A stretch of 64,000 nt of DNA. It comes from Nitrobacter sp. 62-23 (GTDB lineage: Bacteria > Pseudomonadota > Alphaproteobacteria > Rhizobiales > Xanthobacteraceae). Shown here in pieces: positions 24,553 to 34,155 of this stretch. Below the pieces are notes generated by a model. That model saw only the letters and a list, made by a program, of their open reading frames with translations. It searched no databases and was not told the origin of the DNA. A program made the translations under genes and the position numbers. The stretch's first letter is position 1, and each line of letters begins with the position of its first letter. Location of the stretch: positions 1 to 64,000 of the forward strand of contig NZ_MKSM01000104.1 in assembly GCF_001897285.1 (NCBI RefSeq). Reading direction: 5' to 3'.

Positions 24553-25491
24553 ATGGGGAAACCAGTTTCAGATCGAATCGGACGTGCTGCGTGCGCTATA
24601 GCAGCCGCAGGCGCGTGCCTGATGCTGGCCAACTGTAGTTCATCGGGCAAATTGAGCCGGATCGATCCTAAATACGGAGTTTCGAGCAGTCCGCGGGTCG
24701 TCGCCTTCGGCGAACCGGTGCCGAAAGGCGGCGGCACATATCGGGTCGGCAAGCCTTACACCGTTGCCGGGCGTGTCTACGTTCCGGAGGAAAACACCCG
24801 TTACCGCGCCGAAGGGCTCGCTTCCTGGTACGGCGATGATTTCCACGGCCGCCTGACTGCCAACGGCGAAGTTTTTGACATGACCTCGCTGTCCGCCGCG
24901 CATCCGACGCTGCCTTTGCCGTGTTACGCGCGAGTGACCAACCTCGGCAATGGCAAATCCCTCGTCGTTCGCGTCAACGACCGCGGACCGTATCATGGCA
25001 ACCGGGTGATCGACGTCTCGAACAAAGCCGCGGAATTGCTGGAGTTCAAACGAAACGGCATCGCGCGGGTGAAGGTCGAATATGTCGGACGGGCGCCGCT
25101 CGAAGGTTCGGATGACAGGCAATTGATGGCGACCTTGCGGACCGGCGAACCGGCTCCCTCGCCATCCACGGTCAGGATCGCATCGGCGCGGCCGTTCGTG
25201 CCTGAACTCGCGTCGTCCGGACGCGCGATCAGCGGCGACGTTCCCACGCCGGACGGGCGGCCTTATACGCTCGGACATACCTCGATGGACGTTGCCTCGA
25301 TCAACGCGACGTCCGAAATGTCGGCGTCCGGCCGCGCCCGGTCACACCCGCAGGCGCGGGATAATCCGCGGGCGGTCTCCTACGACGCCAGCGGCGACGA
25401 TGTGGCGAAGGATGTCCGCCCGGTCTCCGCCTACGCGCCGGTCGATCCGCGCGGGCCGAGCGAACTGCTCTCGGGCCGCGGACTCTACTGA
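24553..25491 (+). CDS. RlpA-family septal lytic transglycosylase-like lipoprotein
   Basis: A 312-residue lipoprotein. The lipobox LANC gives a lipidated Cys at ~28 after a type II signal. The double-psi beta-barrel domain of RlpA covers ~85-175 (ASWYGDDFHGRLTANGE, VRVNDRGPY, IDVSNKAAELL). The catalytic-region residues (the GE/D of TANGEVFD and the Asp of NDRGP) are present. The C-terminal ~130 residues are Pro/Ser/Ala rich and lack a recognisable SPOR domain. RlpA cleaves naked glycan strands at division sites in Pseudomonas. The start is ambiguous (ATGs at 24496, 24514, 24553); 24553 gives the cleanest lipoprotein signal. dacC follows 270 bp downstream. Confidence 0.83.
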   Translation: MGKPVSDRIGRAACAIAAAGACLMLANCSSSGKLSRIDPKYGVSSSPRVVAFGEPVPKGGGTYRVGKPYTVAGRVYVPEENTRYRAEGLASWYGDDFHGRLTANGEVFDMTSLSAAHPTLPLPCYARVTNLGNGKSLVVRVNDRGPYHGNRVIDVSNKAAELLEFKRNGIARVKVEYVGRAPLEGSDDRQLMATLRTGEPAPSPSTVRIASARPFVPELASSGRAISGDVPTPDGRPYTLGHTSMDVASINATSEMSASGRARSHPQARDNPRAVSYDASGDDVAKDVRPVSAYAPVDPRGPSELLSGRGLY

Positions 25492-25644
25492 GCGCAGCTC
25501 ACCTGCAACCGATCGGCCGTATCGATGTTCCGGTCGGATTCGCTGACGCGGGCGCCTCGTGTTGTTCGCGATAGCCCCAACTGTTAGAATCCGCCATTAT
25601 CAGGTGAGAGTGCTCCTCTTTGCCTCTCCCAACCGGTCGAGGAC

Positions 25645-25658
25645 GGGCGTATACGCCC
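25645..25658. promoter_or_regulatory. 14-bp perfect palindrome upstream of dacC
   Basis: GGGCGTATACGCCC reads the same on both strands, about 105 bp before the dacC start, in the 272-bp gap after rlpA. Such a site could bind a dimeric regulator. No promoter elements were placed with confidence. Confidence 0.35.
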
Positions 25659-25763
25659 TTACGCCCTTGGGAAGAGTCGGCACCGTAAGTCTTCGACGCG
25701 CCAGGGTGCCGGATGAGGGGAAACGTGAACCGCTCCAGAACGCTCTAATTCGGAACACGGTGC

Positions 25764-27008
25764 ATGAGAGCCAGACTTTCCACGCCAGCCGGAAGCCGGG
25801 GATTCATACGGTGCGGTCTGATGGCCGCCCTCGTCACCCTCGCGATCGGGATTGGGAACGTTGCGCTTGCTGCCAACAACAGCGTGCAGGGCGCCAGGAA
25901 GGAAGAGGGCTTCGAGACCGGCGCCCCGACCGCAATTCTGATCGAAGCCAACAGCGGCAGCGTACTGTTCGAAAAGAACGCCGACGAACTGCGGGCGCCG
26001 TCCAGCATGATGAAGCTGATGACGGTGGAGGTGGTGTTCGACGCCATCAAGAAAGGCCAGATCAAGCTCACCGACGAGTTCCTCATCAGCGAGAATACCT
26101 GGCGCAAAGGCGGGGCGCCCTCCGGAGGATCGACCATGTTCGCGGCGATCAACAGCCGTGTCTCGGTCGATGATCTCCTGCACGGCGCGATCATCCAAAG
26201 CGGCAACGACTCCTGCATGGCGCTGGCGGAGGGCATCGCCAATAATGAGAGCGTCTTCGCGGAAAAGATGACGGCGCGGGCGCGGGAACTGGGCATGACC
26301 CGCTCGACCTTCGCCAATTCCAACGGCCTTCCGGATCCCGGCAACAAGATGTCGGTTCGCGAGCTTGCGGTTCTGGCGCGCCACATCATCCTGACGTACC
26401 CGGAATTCTATAAGCTGTTCGGTGAACGCGAATTCACCTGGAACAAGATCCGCCAGTTCAACCGCAATCCGCTTTTGACCGCGATGGAGGGAGCGGACGG
26501 ATTCAAGACCGGCTATACCAAGGAGGGTGGCTACGGCATGGTCGGCTCGGCCGTTCAGAACGGCACGCGGCTGATCGTGGTGGTGAACGGCCTTGGGAGC
26601 GCTGATGACCGCGCGTCCGCGGCGAAGAAATTGCTGGAATGGGGGTTTCGGAATTTCGAAGTCCGGACCCTGTTCGCGGCGGAACAGCCGATTGGCTACG
26701 CCAAGGTGTTCGGGGGCGACAGCGGCTCGGTCGGGGTCGCGGCATCAGAGCCGGTCCAGGTCATGGTCCAGAAGAACGGCAACGACAAACTGCTCGCGCG
26801 CATCGTCTATGACGGACCGGTCCACGCGCCGGTTGCGCCGGGGCAGTCCATCGGACTGATCAAAATATGGCGCGGCAAGGAAGTCGCAGTCGAAACGCCG
26901 GTTCATGCCACGAACGCCGTGGGCGTCGGCTCGACGATGCGCCGCGCCATGGACGGCGCGATCGAGCTTGTCATCGGGATGGTGCGCTCGGGCGCCGAGA
27001 AACTCTGA
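25764..27008 (+). CDS. dacC: D-alanyl-D-alanine carboxypeptidase (PBP5/DacC family)
   Basis: A 414-residue periplasmic penicillin-binding protein that trims the terminal D-Ala of peptidoglycan stem peptides. A signal peptide ends near residue 36. Catalytic motifs are SMMK (Ser81/Lys84), SGN (146-148) and KTG (248-250). A C-terminal PBP5-type beta domain follows (~290-385). The amphipathic C-terminus (RRAMDGAIELVIGMV) fits a membrane-surface anchor. The stop overlaps the tmk start by one base. With rlpA upstream it forms a cell-wall remodelling pair. Confidence 0.92.
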   Translation: MRARLSTPAGSRGFIRCGLMAALVTLAIGIGNVALAANNSVQGARKEEGFETGAPTAILIEANSGSVLFEKNADELRAPSSMMKLMTVEVVFDAIKKGQIKLTDEFLISENTWRKGGAPSGGSTMFAAINSRVSVDDLLHGAIIQSGNDSCMALAEGIANNESVFAEKMTARARELGMTRSTFANSNGLPDPGNKMSVRELAVLARHIILTYPEFYKLFGEREFTWNKIRQFNRNPLLTAMEGADGFKTGYTKEGGYGMVGSAVQNGTRLIVVVNGLGSADDRASAAKKLLEWGFRNFEVRTLFAAEQPIGYAKVFGGDSGSVGVAASEPVQVMVQKNGNDKLLARIVYDGPVHAPVAPGQSIGLIKIWRGKEVAVETPVHATNAVGVGSTMRRAMDGAIELVIGMVRSGAEKL

Positions 27009-27700
27009 TGATCGCGGCCGCGGCCAATGCGGGCCCGGAGCGCGGGCGCTTCATCACCTTCGAAGGCGGCGAGGGGTCGGGCAAATCGACGCAGATCAAG
27101 ATCCTCGCCGAACGCCTGAACGCTGCGAAGCTGCGCACCATCGTCACGCGGGAACCCGGGGGCTCGCCGGGCGCCGAAATCATTCGTCACCTCGTATTGT
27201 CCGGCATGGGAAAGCTGCTCGGCGCCGATGCCGAAACCTTGCTGTTTGCGGCCGCACGCGACGATCATGTTCATACTGTCGTCAAGCCGGCGCTGGAGCA
27301 GGGCATCTGGGTGCTCTGCGATCGGTTTGCGGATTCGACGCGCGCCTATCAGGGACGGCTGGGGAATGTGCTGCCTGGCGTGCTGAACGCGATGGAGAGG
27401 GTCACGATCGGCGATCTCAAGCCTGACCTGACCGTGATTCTCGACATCCCGGTGGAGATCGGAATGCAGCGCGCCGCCGCGCGCCGCGGCAGTTTTGCAC
27501 CGGATCGCTTCGAGGCCGAGGACATTGCGTTTCACCGGCAACTTCGCGACGCTTATCGGGACATCGCCGCCAGCGACCCGCAACGCTGCGTGGTGATCGA
27601 TGCCAATGCCGACGTCGCAACCGTCGCCGCGTCCGTATGGACAGCGCTGCGCGATCGCGTGCTGACTGCGGACCCCGTCAAGGAAGTCACACGCACATGA
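27008..27700 (+). CDS. tmk: thymidylate kinase
   Basis: A 230-residue enzyme that phosphorylates dTMP to dTDP. The P-loop GGEGSGKS is at ~20-27, the DR motif is in VLCDRFADSTRAYQG, and the lid region is ARRGSFAPDRFE. The ATG overlaps the dacC TGA (TGATG), and the tmk stop overlaps the holB start (ATGA), so dacC-tmk-holB are translationally coupled. Confidence 0.95.
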   Translation: MIAAAANAGPERGRFITFEGGEGSGKSTQIKILAERLNAAKLRTIVTREPGGSPGAEIIRHLVLSGMGKLLGADAETLLFAAARDDHVHTVVKPALEQGIWVLCDRFADSTRAYQGRLGNVLPGVLNAMERVTIGDLKPDLTVILDIPVEIGMQRAAARRGSFAPDRFEAEDIAFHRQLRDAYRDIAASDPQRCVVIDANADVATVAASVWTALRDRVLTADPVKEVTRT

Positions 27701-28737
27701 TCGCCCGCTCCACGGCCGCGGAGATATCGGTCAAGCATCCCCGCGAAACGACCGCATTTTTCGGCCATGGCGAGGCGGAGCGAACGTTGCTCGACGCCTA
27801 TCGTGGCGGTCGTATTCCGCACGCATGGCTGATCGGAGGCGCGCCGGGGATCGGCAAGGCGACGCTGGCCTACCGGATGGCGCGATTCGTGCTTGCGCAC
27901 GGCGATCCCGCGCTGTCCGACGTGCAATCGGCGCAGACGCTCGAACTTGACCCGACGCATCCGGTTGCCCGGCATGTCGCGGCCGACACGCATGGCGGAC
28001 TCCTGACATTGGAGCGGATGCCCAACGACAAGGGCGTGTTGCGCACAGTCATCAGCGTGGAGCAGACGCGGGAAACGATCGCCTTTTTCGGTTCGACCGC
28101 GGCCATCGGCGGCTGGCGGGTGTGCATTGTCGATACCGTCGACGAACTCAATCCCAATGCCGCCAATGCGCTGCTCAAGGTGCTCGAGGAGCCGCCGCGG
28201 CGGTCGCTGTTCTTTCTGATCAGTCACGCGCCGGCGCGGCTGCTGCCGACAATCCAGTCGCGCTGTCGCAAGCTGATGCTGCGGCCGCTGGCGACCGCCG
28301 ATGTGATTCGTGCGGCGGCCGAAGCAGGGCGGCTCGCGCCCGACGATGCATCGTTGCGGGAAGCCGCCGACGCAGCGGAGGGAAGCGTGGCGCGGGCGCT
28401 GGCGCTGATGGGGGGCGGAGCGCTGAAGCTCCACCAGCGGACGACGGTGCTGCTGGATAGCCTTCCCCAGGTCGACCCGCGCGAACTGCACATGCTGGGC
28501 GACGCGCTCGGCGGCAGCGATCGAGCCGCGCTCGGCGCCTTCGTCGACAGTGTCGACCGCTGGATCGGCGAACGCCTTCGTGTCGGCGATGCGAACGCCG
28601 ATCTTCCTCGTCTTGCACGGCTCGCGGAGGTATGGGAAAAGATCAACAACGCCGCGCGCGAGACGGAGACCTACAATCTCGAGCGGAAACCGCTGGTTTT
28701 CTCGGTGTTCGGGCTTCTGGCAGAAGCAACGCGATAA
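27697..28737 (+). CDS. holB: DNA polymerase III subunit delta'
   Basis: A 346-residue clamp-loader subunit. A Walker A-like [10 protein letters not shown] is at ~47-56, the segment [11 protein letters not shown] is the conserved delta'/gamma motif, and the SRC motif appears as QSRCRK. It follows tmk, the usual order in proteobacteria, with a four-base overlap. The zinc-binding Cys cluster of E. coli HolB is not evident. Confidence 0.93.
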   Translation: MIARSTAAEISVKHPRETTAFFGHGEAERTLLDAYRGGRIPHAWLIGGAPGIGKATLAYRMARFVLAHGDPALSDVQSAQTLELDPTHPVARHVAADTHGGLLTLERMPNDKGVLRTVISVEQTRETIAFFGSTAAIGGWRVCIVDTVDELNPNAANALLKVLEEPPRRSLFFLISHAPARLLPTIQSRCRKLMLRPLATADVIRAAAEAGRLAPDDASLREAADAAEGSVARALALMGGGALKLHQRTTVLLDSLPQVDPRELHMLGDALGGSDRAALGAFVDSVDRWIGERLRVGDANADLPRLARLAEVWEKINNAARETETYNLERKPLVFSVFGLLAEATR

Positions 28738-28796
28738 TAACGCTCCGCTCACGATCGTTTTTCAAAACCCCGCCTGAAACTCATAAGGAATTTGTG

Positions 28797-30776
28797 GTGG
28801 CTCCCGCTAAAAAGAAAACGGCAAAAAAATCCCGCGTGAAGCCGCGCAAACAGCGCCGCGTCGTTGCCGCCAAAGCGCGCAGCAAAAAGGCCGGCGCTCG
28901 CAAGATCAGCAAACGCGGAAAGACGAGCGCGAAGGCAACGACGAAAGCGCGCGCGCCGAAGAAGGCCAAGAAAGCCGCAAAGAAGATTGTAAAAAAAACG
29001 GTCAAGCGAAAGGCCAAGAAAACAGCCAAAAAGCGGTCGACGACAAAAGCCCCCCGAAAAACGGCGGCGAAAAAGGGAACTCCAAAACAATCTGTGACGA
29101 AAAAGTCCGTGACAAAAAAGTTTGCGGCAAAACGGCCGGTGACGAAGCGTCCGGCGAGGGCCGTAAAACCCGCACCAACGGTCCCGTCTGATCCGGCTGC
29201 GACTCCGGCATCTTCAAGCGCGCCGCCGTCGAGCGCCAATACGTTCTACATCACGACAGCCATCGTGTATCCGAACGGCGCGCCGCATATCGGTCACGCA
29301 TATGAGGCCATCGCCACGGACGCGCTGGCGCGTTTCCAGAGGCTCGATGGCAAGGACGTCTTTTTTCTGACCGGCACCGATGAGCACGGCCAGAAGATGG
29401 TGCAGACCGCGCAGCGTGAAAACATATCAGCTCTCGAACTCGCCACACGGAACGCCGAATTGCTGCGCAAGCTCGACGAGACCCTGAACATCTCGTTCGA
29501 TCGGTTCATTCGCACCTCGGAATCCGCGCATCATCGCTCGGTGCAGGAAATCTGGAAGCGCATGGCGGCGAACGGCGACATCTATCTGTCGAACTACGCT
29601 GGCTGGTACTCTGTGCGCGACGAAGCCTATTACGCCGAGGACGAGACCGTCGTCGGCGAAGACAACGTGCGGCGCGGCCCGCAGGGCACGCCGGTCGAGT
29701 GGGTGGAGGAAAAGAGCTATTTTTTCAAGCTGTCGTCCTATCAGGACAGGCTGCTCGCGCTGTACGAAAGCCAGCCGGATTTCATAGGCCCGGATTCCCG
29801 CCGCAACGAAGTCGTCAGTTTCGTGAAGGGTGGGCTGAAGGATCTCTCGATCTCGCGCACGACCTTCGATTGGGGCATCAAGGTGCCGGACGATCCCGAG
29901 CACGTCATGTATGTCTGGGTCGACGCGCTGACGAACTACATCACCGGCGTCGGCTTTCCGGACGAGAGCGACAGGAACTGGCGCTACTGGCCTGCCGACG
30001 TTCATATCATCGGCAAGGACATCATCCGCTTTCATGCTGTGTACTGGCCTGCCTTCCTGATGTCGGCGGGCATTCCGTTGCAGAAGCGTGTCTATGCGCA
30101 CGGCTTTCTGTTCAATCGCGGAGAGAAGATGTCGAAGTCGGTCGGCAACGTCGTCGATCCCTTCAACCTCGCCGCACAATACGGCGTCGATCAGATGCGC
30201 TACTTCTTCCTGCGCGAAGTGCCGTTCGGGCAGGACGGCAGCTATAACCACGAGGCGATCGTGGCGCGCATCAATGCCGACCTCGCCAACGACTTCGGCA
30301 ATCTTGCCCAGCGCTCCTTGTCGATGATCGCCAAGCAGCACGACGGCGTGCTGCCCGAGCCCGGAGATTTCAGCGACGCCGACAAGGCGATCCTTGCGCA
30401 GGCCGACGGCATGATCGCGCTCGCGCGAGAAGCGATGAGCACGCAGCAGATTCATCAGGCGCTCAACGCGATCTGGGCTGTCGTCGCCGAGGCCAACCGC
30501 TATTTCGCCGGCGAGGCGCCCTGGGTGCTGGCCAAGACCGATCCGGCGCGGCAGAAGACGGTACTCTATGTCACCGCCGAGGTGGTGCGCCAGATCGCGA
30601 TCCTCGCGCAGCCCGCGATGCCGGCCGCATCCGCCAGGATGCTCGACATTCTCGGCATTCCCGCGGATGAACGAAATTTTGCGCTGCTCGGCGGCCACGT
30701 CCGCATCAAGCCGGGCACGACATTACCGCCGCCGGTCCCCGTGTTTCCGCGCTATGTCGAACCGTCCTTGACCTGA
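28797..30776 (+). CDS. metG: methionyl-tRNA synthetase with Lys-rich N-terminal extension
   Basis: A 659-residue enzyme that charges tRNA-Met. The catalytic core begins near residue 148 with a HIGH-type HIGH box (PHIGHAYE, ~163-170) and a KMSKS loop (KMSKSVGN, ~443-450), followed by the helical anticodon-binding domain. No zinc-knuckle CxxC is seen in the insertion. Residues 1-147 are almost only Lys, Ala, Arg, Thr and Pro ([20 protein letters not shown]), like a histone H1 tail. The start is taken as GTG 28797 with AAGGA at -12; GTG 28794 is possible. No C-terminal Trbp111-like domain is present. It follows holB by 59 bp. Confidence 0.92.
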   Translation: MAPAKKKTAKKSRVKPRKQRRVVAAKARSKKAGARKISKRGKTSAKATTKARAPKKAKKAAKKIVKKTVKRKAKKTAKKRSTTKAPRKTAAKKGTPKQSVTKKSVTKKFAAKRPVTKRPARAVKPAPTVPSDPAATPASSSAPPSSANTFYITTAIVYPNGAPHIGHAYEAIATDALARFQRLDGKDVFFLTGTDEHGQKMVQTAQRENISALELATRNAELLRKLDETLNISFDRFIRTSESAHHRSVQEIWKRMAANGDIYLSNYAGWYSVRDEAYYAEDETVVGEDNVRRGPQGTPVEWVEEKSYFFKLSSYQDRLLALYESQPDFIGPDSRRNEVVSFVKGGLKDLSISRTTFDWGIKVPDDPEHVMYVWVDALTNYITGVGFPDESDRNWRYWPADVHIIGKDIIRFHAVYWPAFLMSAGIPLQKRVYAHGFLFNRGEKMSKSVGNVVDPFNLAAQYGVDQMRYFFLREVPFGQDGSYNHEAIVARINADLANDFGNLAQRSLSMIAKQHDGVLPEPGDFSDADKAILAQADGMIALAREAMSTQQIHQALNAIWAVVAEANRYFAGEAPWVLAKTDPARQKTVLYVTAEVVRQIAILAQPAMPAASARMLDILGIPADERNFALLGGHVRIKPGTTLPPPVPVFPRYVEPSLT

Positions 30777-30787
30777 CCGCAAACCAG

Positions 30788-31579
30788 ATGCTTGTCGATA
30801 GTCATTGCCATCTCGATTTTCCTGATTTCGCCGATGAGCTCGACGCTGTCGTCGCGCGCGCAGAAGCGGCAGGGGTGGGGCGCATGGTGACGATCTCCAC
30901 TCGCGTGAGGGAACAGGAGAGGCTGCTTGCGATCGCGGAGCGATTTTCGAATGTCTACTGTTCGGTCGGCACGCATCCGCATCACGCCAACGAAGAGGAC
31001 GGCATCACGCCGGACGAACTCGCCGCGCAGACGCAGCATTCGAAGGTCGTGGCGCTAGGGGAGGCGGGGCTCGATTATTTCTACGAAAACGGCTCACCCG
31101 AGGCGCAGGCGCGGGGATTCCGTGCTCACATCGCCGCCGCCCGCGCCACCGGTCTGCCGCTGGTGATTCACACCCGCGAGGCGGATGAGGATTGCGGACG
31201 CATTCTCGATGACGAAATGGCGAAGGGACCGTTTCGCGGCGTGCTGCATTGCTATACTGGCGGCCGCGAACTCGCGATGAAGGCTGTTGCGCTTGGATTG
31301 TACATCGGCTTCACCGGAATCCTGACGTTCAAGAAATCCGATGCGTTGCGCGCGCTCGCTGCCGAGTTGCCCGAGGATCGCATTCTGGTCGAGACCGATG
31401 CGCCATATCTTGCACCCGGCAAGTTTCGCGGCAAGCGCAACGAACCCTCCTATGTCGTGGAGACGGCCAAGGTGCTGGCCGATGTGCGCGGCGTTTCGCT
31501 CGAAGAGATGTCACGGCAGACCACGGAAAATTTCTTCCGGCTGTTCTCCAAAGTGCCGCGCGGGGAGGTAATCGCATGA
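30788..31579 (+). CDS. TatD-family metal-dependent hydrolase (DNase-like)
   Basis: A 263-residue TIM-barrel hydrolase with the TatD metal ligands: DSHCHLD at 4-10, GEAGLDYF near 92, HTREA near 128, LHCYTG near 154, and ETDAPYLAP near 203. Family members are 3'-5' exonucleases or D-tyrosyl-tRNA-deacylase-like hydrolases. It lies 11 bp after metG, and its stop overlaps the next gene (ATGA). Confidence 0.93.
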   Translation: MLVDSHCHLDFPDFADELDAVVARAEAAGVGRMVTISTRVREQERLLAIAERFSNVYCSVGTHPHHANEEDGITPDELAAQTQHSKVVALGEAGLDYFYENGSPEAQARGFRAHIAAARATGLPLVIHTREADEDCGRILDDEMAKGPFRGVLHCYTGGRELAMKAVALGLYIGFTGILTFKKSDALRALAAELPEDRILVETDAPYLAPGKFRGKRNEPSYVVETAKVLADVRGVSLEEMSRQTTENFFRLFSKVPRGEVIA

Positions 31580-32400
31580 CGGTGACGCTAACCATTCTCG
31601 GGTGCGGATCGTCGGCCGGCGTACCGCGTCCTGCGCTGGGCTGGGGCGCCTGCGATCCCACCAATCCGAGAAACCGCCGCCGCCGCTGCTCGCTGTTGGT
31701 GGAACGCGCATCGGAGCAGGGGACAACGCGTGTCCTGATCGATACGTCGCCGGACCTGCGGGAGCAGTTGATCGACGTCAACGTCGATCACATCGATGCG
31801 GTGTTTCTCACGCACGAACACGCCGACCAGACACACGGAATCGACGACCTGCGCTCCATCGTGCTGCATCAGGGCCAGCGGATTCCGGTGTATCTCAATC
31901 AATCGACATCCAAGGAAATTCTGGCGCGCTTCTCTTACTGTTTCGTGTCGCCCGAGGGCAGCGGCTATCCGCCAATCCTGGACAGCCTCTCCATCGAGGC
32001 GGGCGAAAGCCAGGCGATCGATGGCAAGGGCGGCACCCTCACGCTGTTGGCCTTTCACGTACAGCACGGCAACATTCCGGCGCTCGGTTACCGGATCGGC
32101 AACGCTGCCTATACGCCCGACGCGCACGACATTCCGCATGAAAGCTGGCAGGCGCTGCAAGGCCTCGATCTGTGGATCATCGACGGACTGCGATACGCGC
32201 AGCACCCCAGCCATTTCAGCATCGCGGACGCACTGTCGTGGATCGACCGCTTCAAGCCCAAGCGCGCCGTCATCACCAACATGCACGCCGATCTGGACTA
32301 CGAGGTGCTGCGCCACGAGTTGCCGGAAAATGTCGTGCCGGCCTATGACGGGATGCGGCTTCAGATCGGCGACCCCAGCCTCATCTCGACGCTCGAATAG
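31576..32400 (+). CDS. MBL-fold metallohydrolase (PhnP-like)
   Basis: A 274-residue metallo-beta-lactamase-fold protein. The metal motif HEHADQTHG is at ~78-86, with further ligands in AYTPDAHD and NMHAD. It resembles PhnP/PqqB-like phosphodiesterases often encoded after tatD in alphaproteobacteria; the substrate is unknown. It ends the dacC-tmk-holB-metG-tatD run. The ATG overlaps the tatD stop. Confidence 0.9.
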   Translation: MTVTLTILGCGSSAGVPRPALGWGACDPTNPRNRRRRCSLLVERASEQGTTRVLIDTSPDLREQLIDVNVDHIDAVFLTHEHADQTHGIDDLRSIVLHQGQRIPVYLNQSTSKEILARFSYCFVSPEGSGYPPILDSLSIEAGESQAIDGKGGTLTLLAFHVQHGNIPALGYRIGNAAYTPDAHDIPHESWQALQGLDLWIIDGLRYAQHPSHFSIADALSWIDRFKPKRAVITNMHADLDYEVLRHELPENVVPAYDGMRLQIGDPSLISTLE

Positions 32401-32416
32401 CAGGGCAAGAAATAGC

Positions 32417-34060
32417 TTAAGCCGAGATCGCCTTCGCCGAATTGACCTGACTCCTCAGCAGGAACTTCTGGATCTTTCCCGTCGATGTCTTCGGGATCGT
32501 CCCGAACACCACGGCCTTCGGCGTCTTGAATCCCGGTATGCGCTCGCGGCAAAAGCCGATGATATCTGCCTCGGTCGCGTGCGCGCCGTCTTTCAGTTCG
32601 ATGAAGGCGCAAGGCACCTCGCCCCACTTGGCGTCCGGTTTGGCGACCACGGCGGCGAACAGCACGGCAGGGTGCTTGTACAGGACGTCCTCGACCTCAA
32701 GCGAGGAGACGTTTTCGCCGCCGGAAATGATGATGTCCTTGGAGCGATCCTTGATGATGACATAGCCGTTCTCATCGAGCACTCCGAGATCGCCGGTATG
32801 AAACCATCCGCCGGCGAAGGCTTCTTTCGTCGCCTTCTCGTTCTTGAGGTAACCCTTCATCACGATGTTGCCGCGGAACATGACCTCGCCGACGGTCTCG
32901 CCGTCGCGCGGCACCTCGCGCATCGTCTCCGGGTCAATGACGGTGATGGCTTCCTCGAGCGGATAAGACACGCCCTGCCGTCGCTTGAGTTGGGCGCGCT
33001 GGTCGGCGGGGAGGTCGTCCCAACCCGGCTGTTCGGCGCAGACCGCAGCGGGACCGTAGGTCTCCGTCAGTCCGTAGACATGAGTGAGCTTGATGCCGAT
33101 GCTTTCCGCGCCCTCCAGCACGGCGACCGGGGGCGCTGCGCCGGCGATCAGCCCGATGATCGGCCGGGCGGCTTTGCCCTTGGGCGCGCCGGGTGCGTTG
33201 ATCAAGGTGTTGTAGACGATCGGCGCGCCGCACATGTGGGTGACGCCGTGCTTCGGGATAAGCTCGAAAATCCTGACGGGATCGACCTTGCGCAAGCAGA
33301 CGTTTACGCCCGCCGCCGCCGCAACGCTCCAGGTGAAGCACCAGCCGTTGCAGTGGAACATGGGCAGGGTCCAGAGATAGGACGGATGCTGCCCCAGCCC
33401 GCCGGCCAGAATATTGCTGATAGCATTGATGTATGCGCCGCGATGGTGCGTGACCACGCCCTTCGGATTGCCCGTGGTGCCGGAGGTGTAGCTCAGCGCG
33501 ATTGCGTCCCACTCGTCCAGCGGCGGCACGGCGATGAAATCCGGATCCCCGGCGGCGACGGCCGCCTCATATTCGATTTCGCCGATGCGCTCGCCGCCGG
33601 TAAAGGCCGCGTCATCCACGTCGATGACGAAGGGTTTGGGGCCGGTCATCAGCGCCAGCGCCGCGGCGATCACGGCGGAGAACTCCGGATCGACCAGAAC
33701 GACCTTTGCGCCGCCATGGTCCAGCATGAAGGCGAGGGAGGCCGCCTCAAGGCGGATGTTGAGCGGGTTGAGTATGGCGCCGGTCATCGGCACGGCGAAA
33801 TGGACCTCGTTCATCGCCGGGACGTTCGGCAGCATCACCGCCACGGTATCGCCGCGCCCGATTCCGCGCCCCGCGAGATATGATGCAAAGCGTCGGCAGC
33901 GGGTAAAGGTCTCAGCCCAGGTGAAGGTGCGCCCCTCGTAGACAGTACTCGTCAGGCCGGGATACACAGCCGCGCTCCGCTCAAGGAAGCTCAGTGGCGT
34001 CAGCGGCACGAAGTTGGCGGCGTTCTTGTCCAGACCAACATTGTATTGATTTTCGATCAT
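32417..34060 (-). CDS. acyl-CoA synthetase (AMP-forming)
   Basis: A 547-residue ANL-superfamily ligase. The P-loop-like motif YTSGTTGNPKG is at ~189-199, YGLTETYGP near 335 and GWFHTGD near 420, with the adenylation lysine in TSTGKIQK (K529). It activates a carboxylic acid with ATP and CoA. The overall pattern resembles medium-chain or methylmercaptopropionate-type ligases; the exact substrate is unclear. It is the last gene of an apparent operon with a TRAP transporter, 95 bp after dctQM, so its substrate may be what that transporter imports. Confidence 0.88.
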   Translation of the reverse strand: MIENQYNVGLDKNAANFVPLTPLSFLERSAAVYPGLTSTVYEGRTFTWAETFTRCRRFASYLAGRGIGRGDTVAVMLPNVPAMNEVHFAVPMTGAILNPLNIRLEAASLAFMLDHGGAKVVLVDPEFSAVIAAALALMTGPKPFVIDVDDAAFTGGERIGEIEYEAAVAAGDPDFIAVPPLDEWDAIALSYTSGTTGNPKGVVTHHRGAYINAISNILAGGLGQHPSYLWTLPMFHCNGWCFTWSVAAAAGVNVCLRKVDPVRIFELIPKHGVTHMCGAPIVYNTLINAPGAPKGKAARPIIGLIAGAAPPVAVLEGAESIGIKLTHVYGLTETYGPAAVCAEQPGWDDLPADQRAQLKRRQGVSYPLEEAITVIDPETMREVPRDGETVGEVMFRGNIVMKGYLKNEKATKEAFAGGWFHTGDLGVLDENGYVIIKDRSKDIIISGGENVSSLEVEDVLYKHPAVLFAAVVAKPDAKWGEVPCAFIELKDGAHATEADIIGFCRERIPGFKTPKAVVFGTIPKTSTGKIQKFLLRSQVNSAKAISA

Positions 34061-34155
34061 ATCTTTTACCCTTCAATATTTTGCGAAGGATTCTTTATTT
34101 TCCGCTCCACCTATATCAGAAAATAGAGACGGAAGACCGACCAACTCTCTGGTCT

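Noticed and set aside
31796-33883. A 695-residue plus-strand open frame
   Set aside because: It is antisense to the acyl-CoA synthetase and out of frame with the MBL gene; long shadow frames are common at this GC content. It has no domain.
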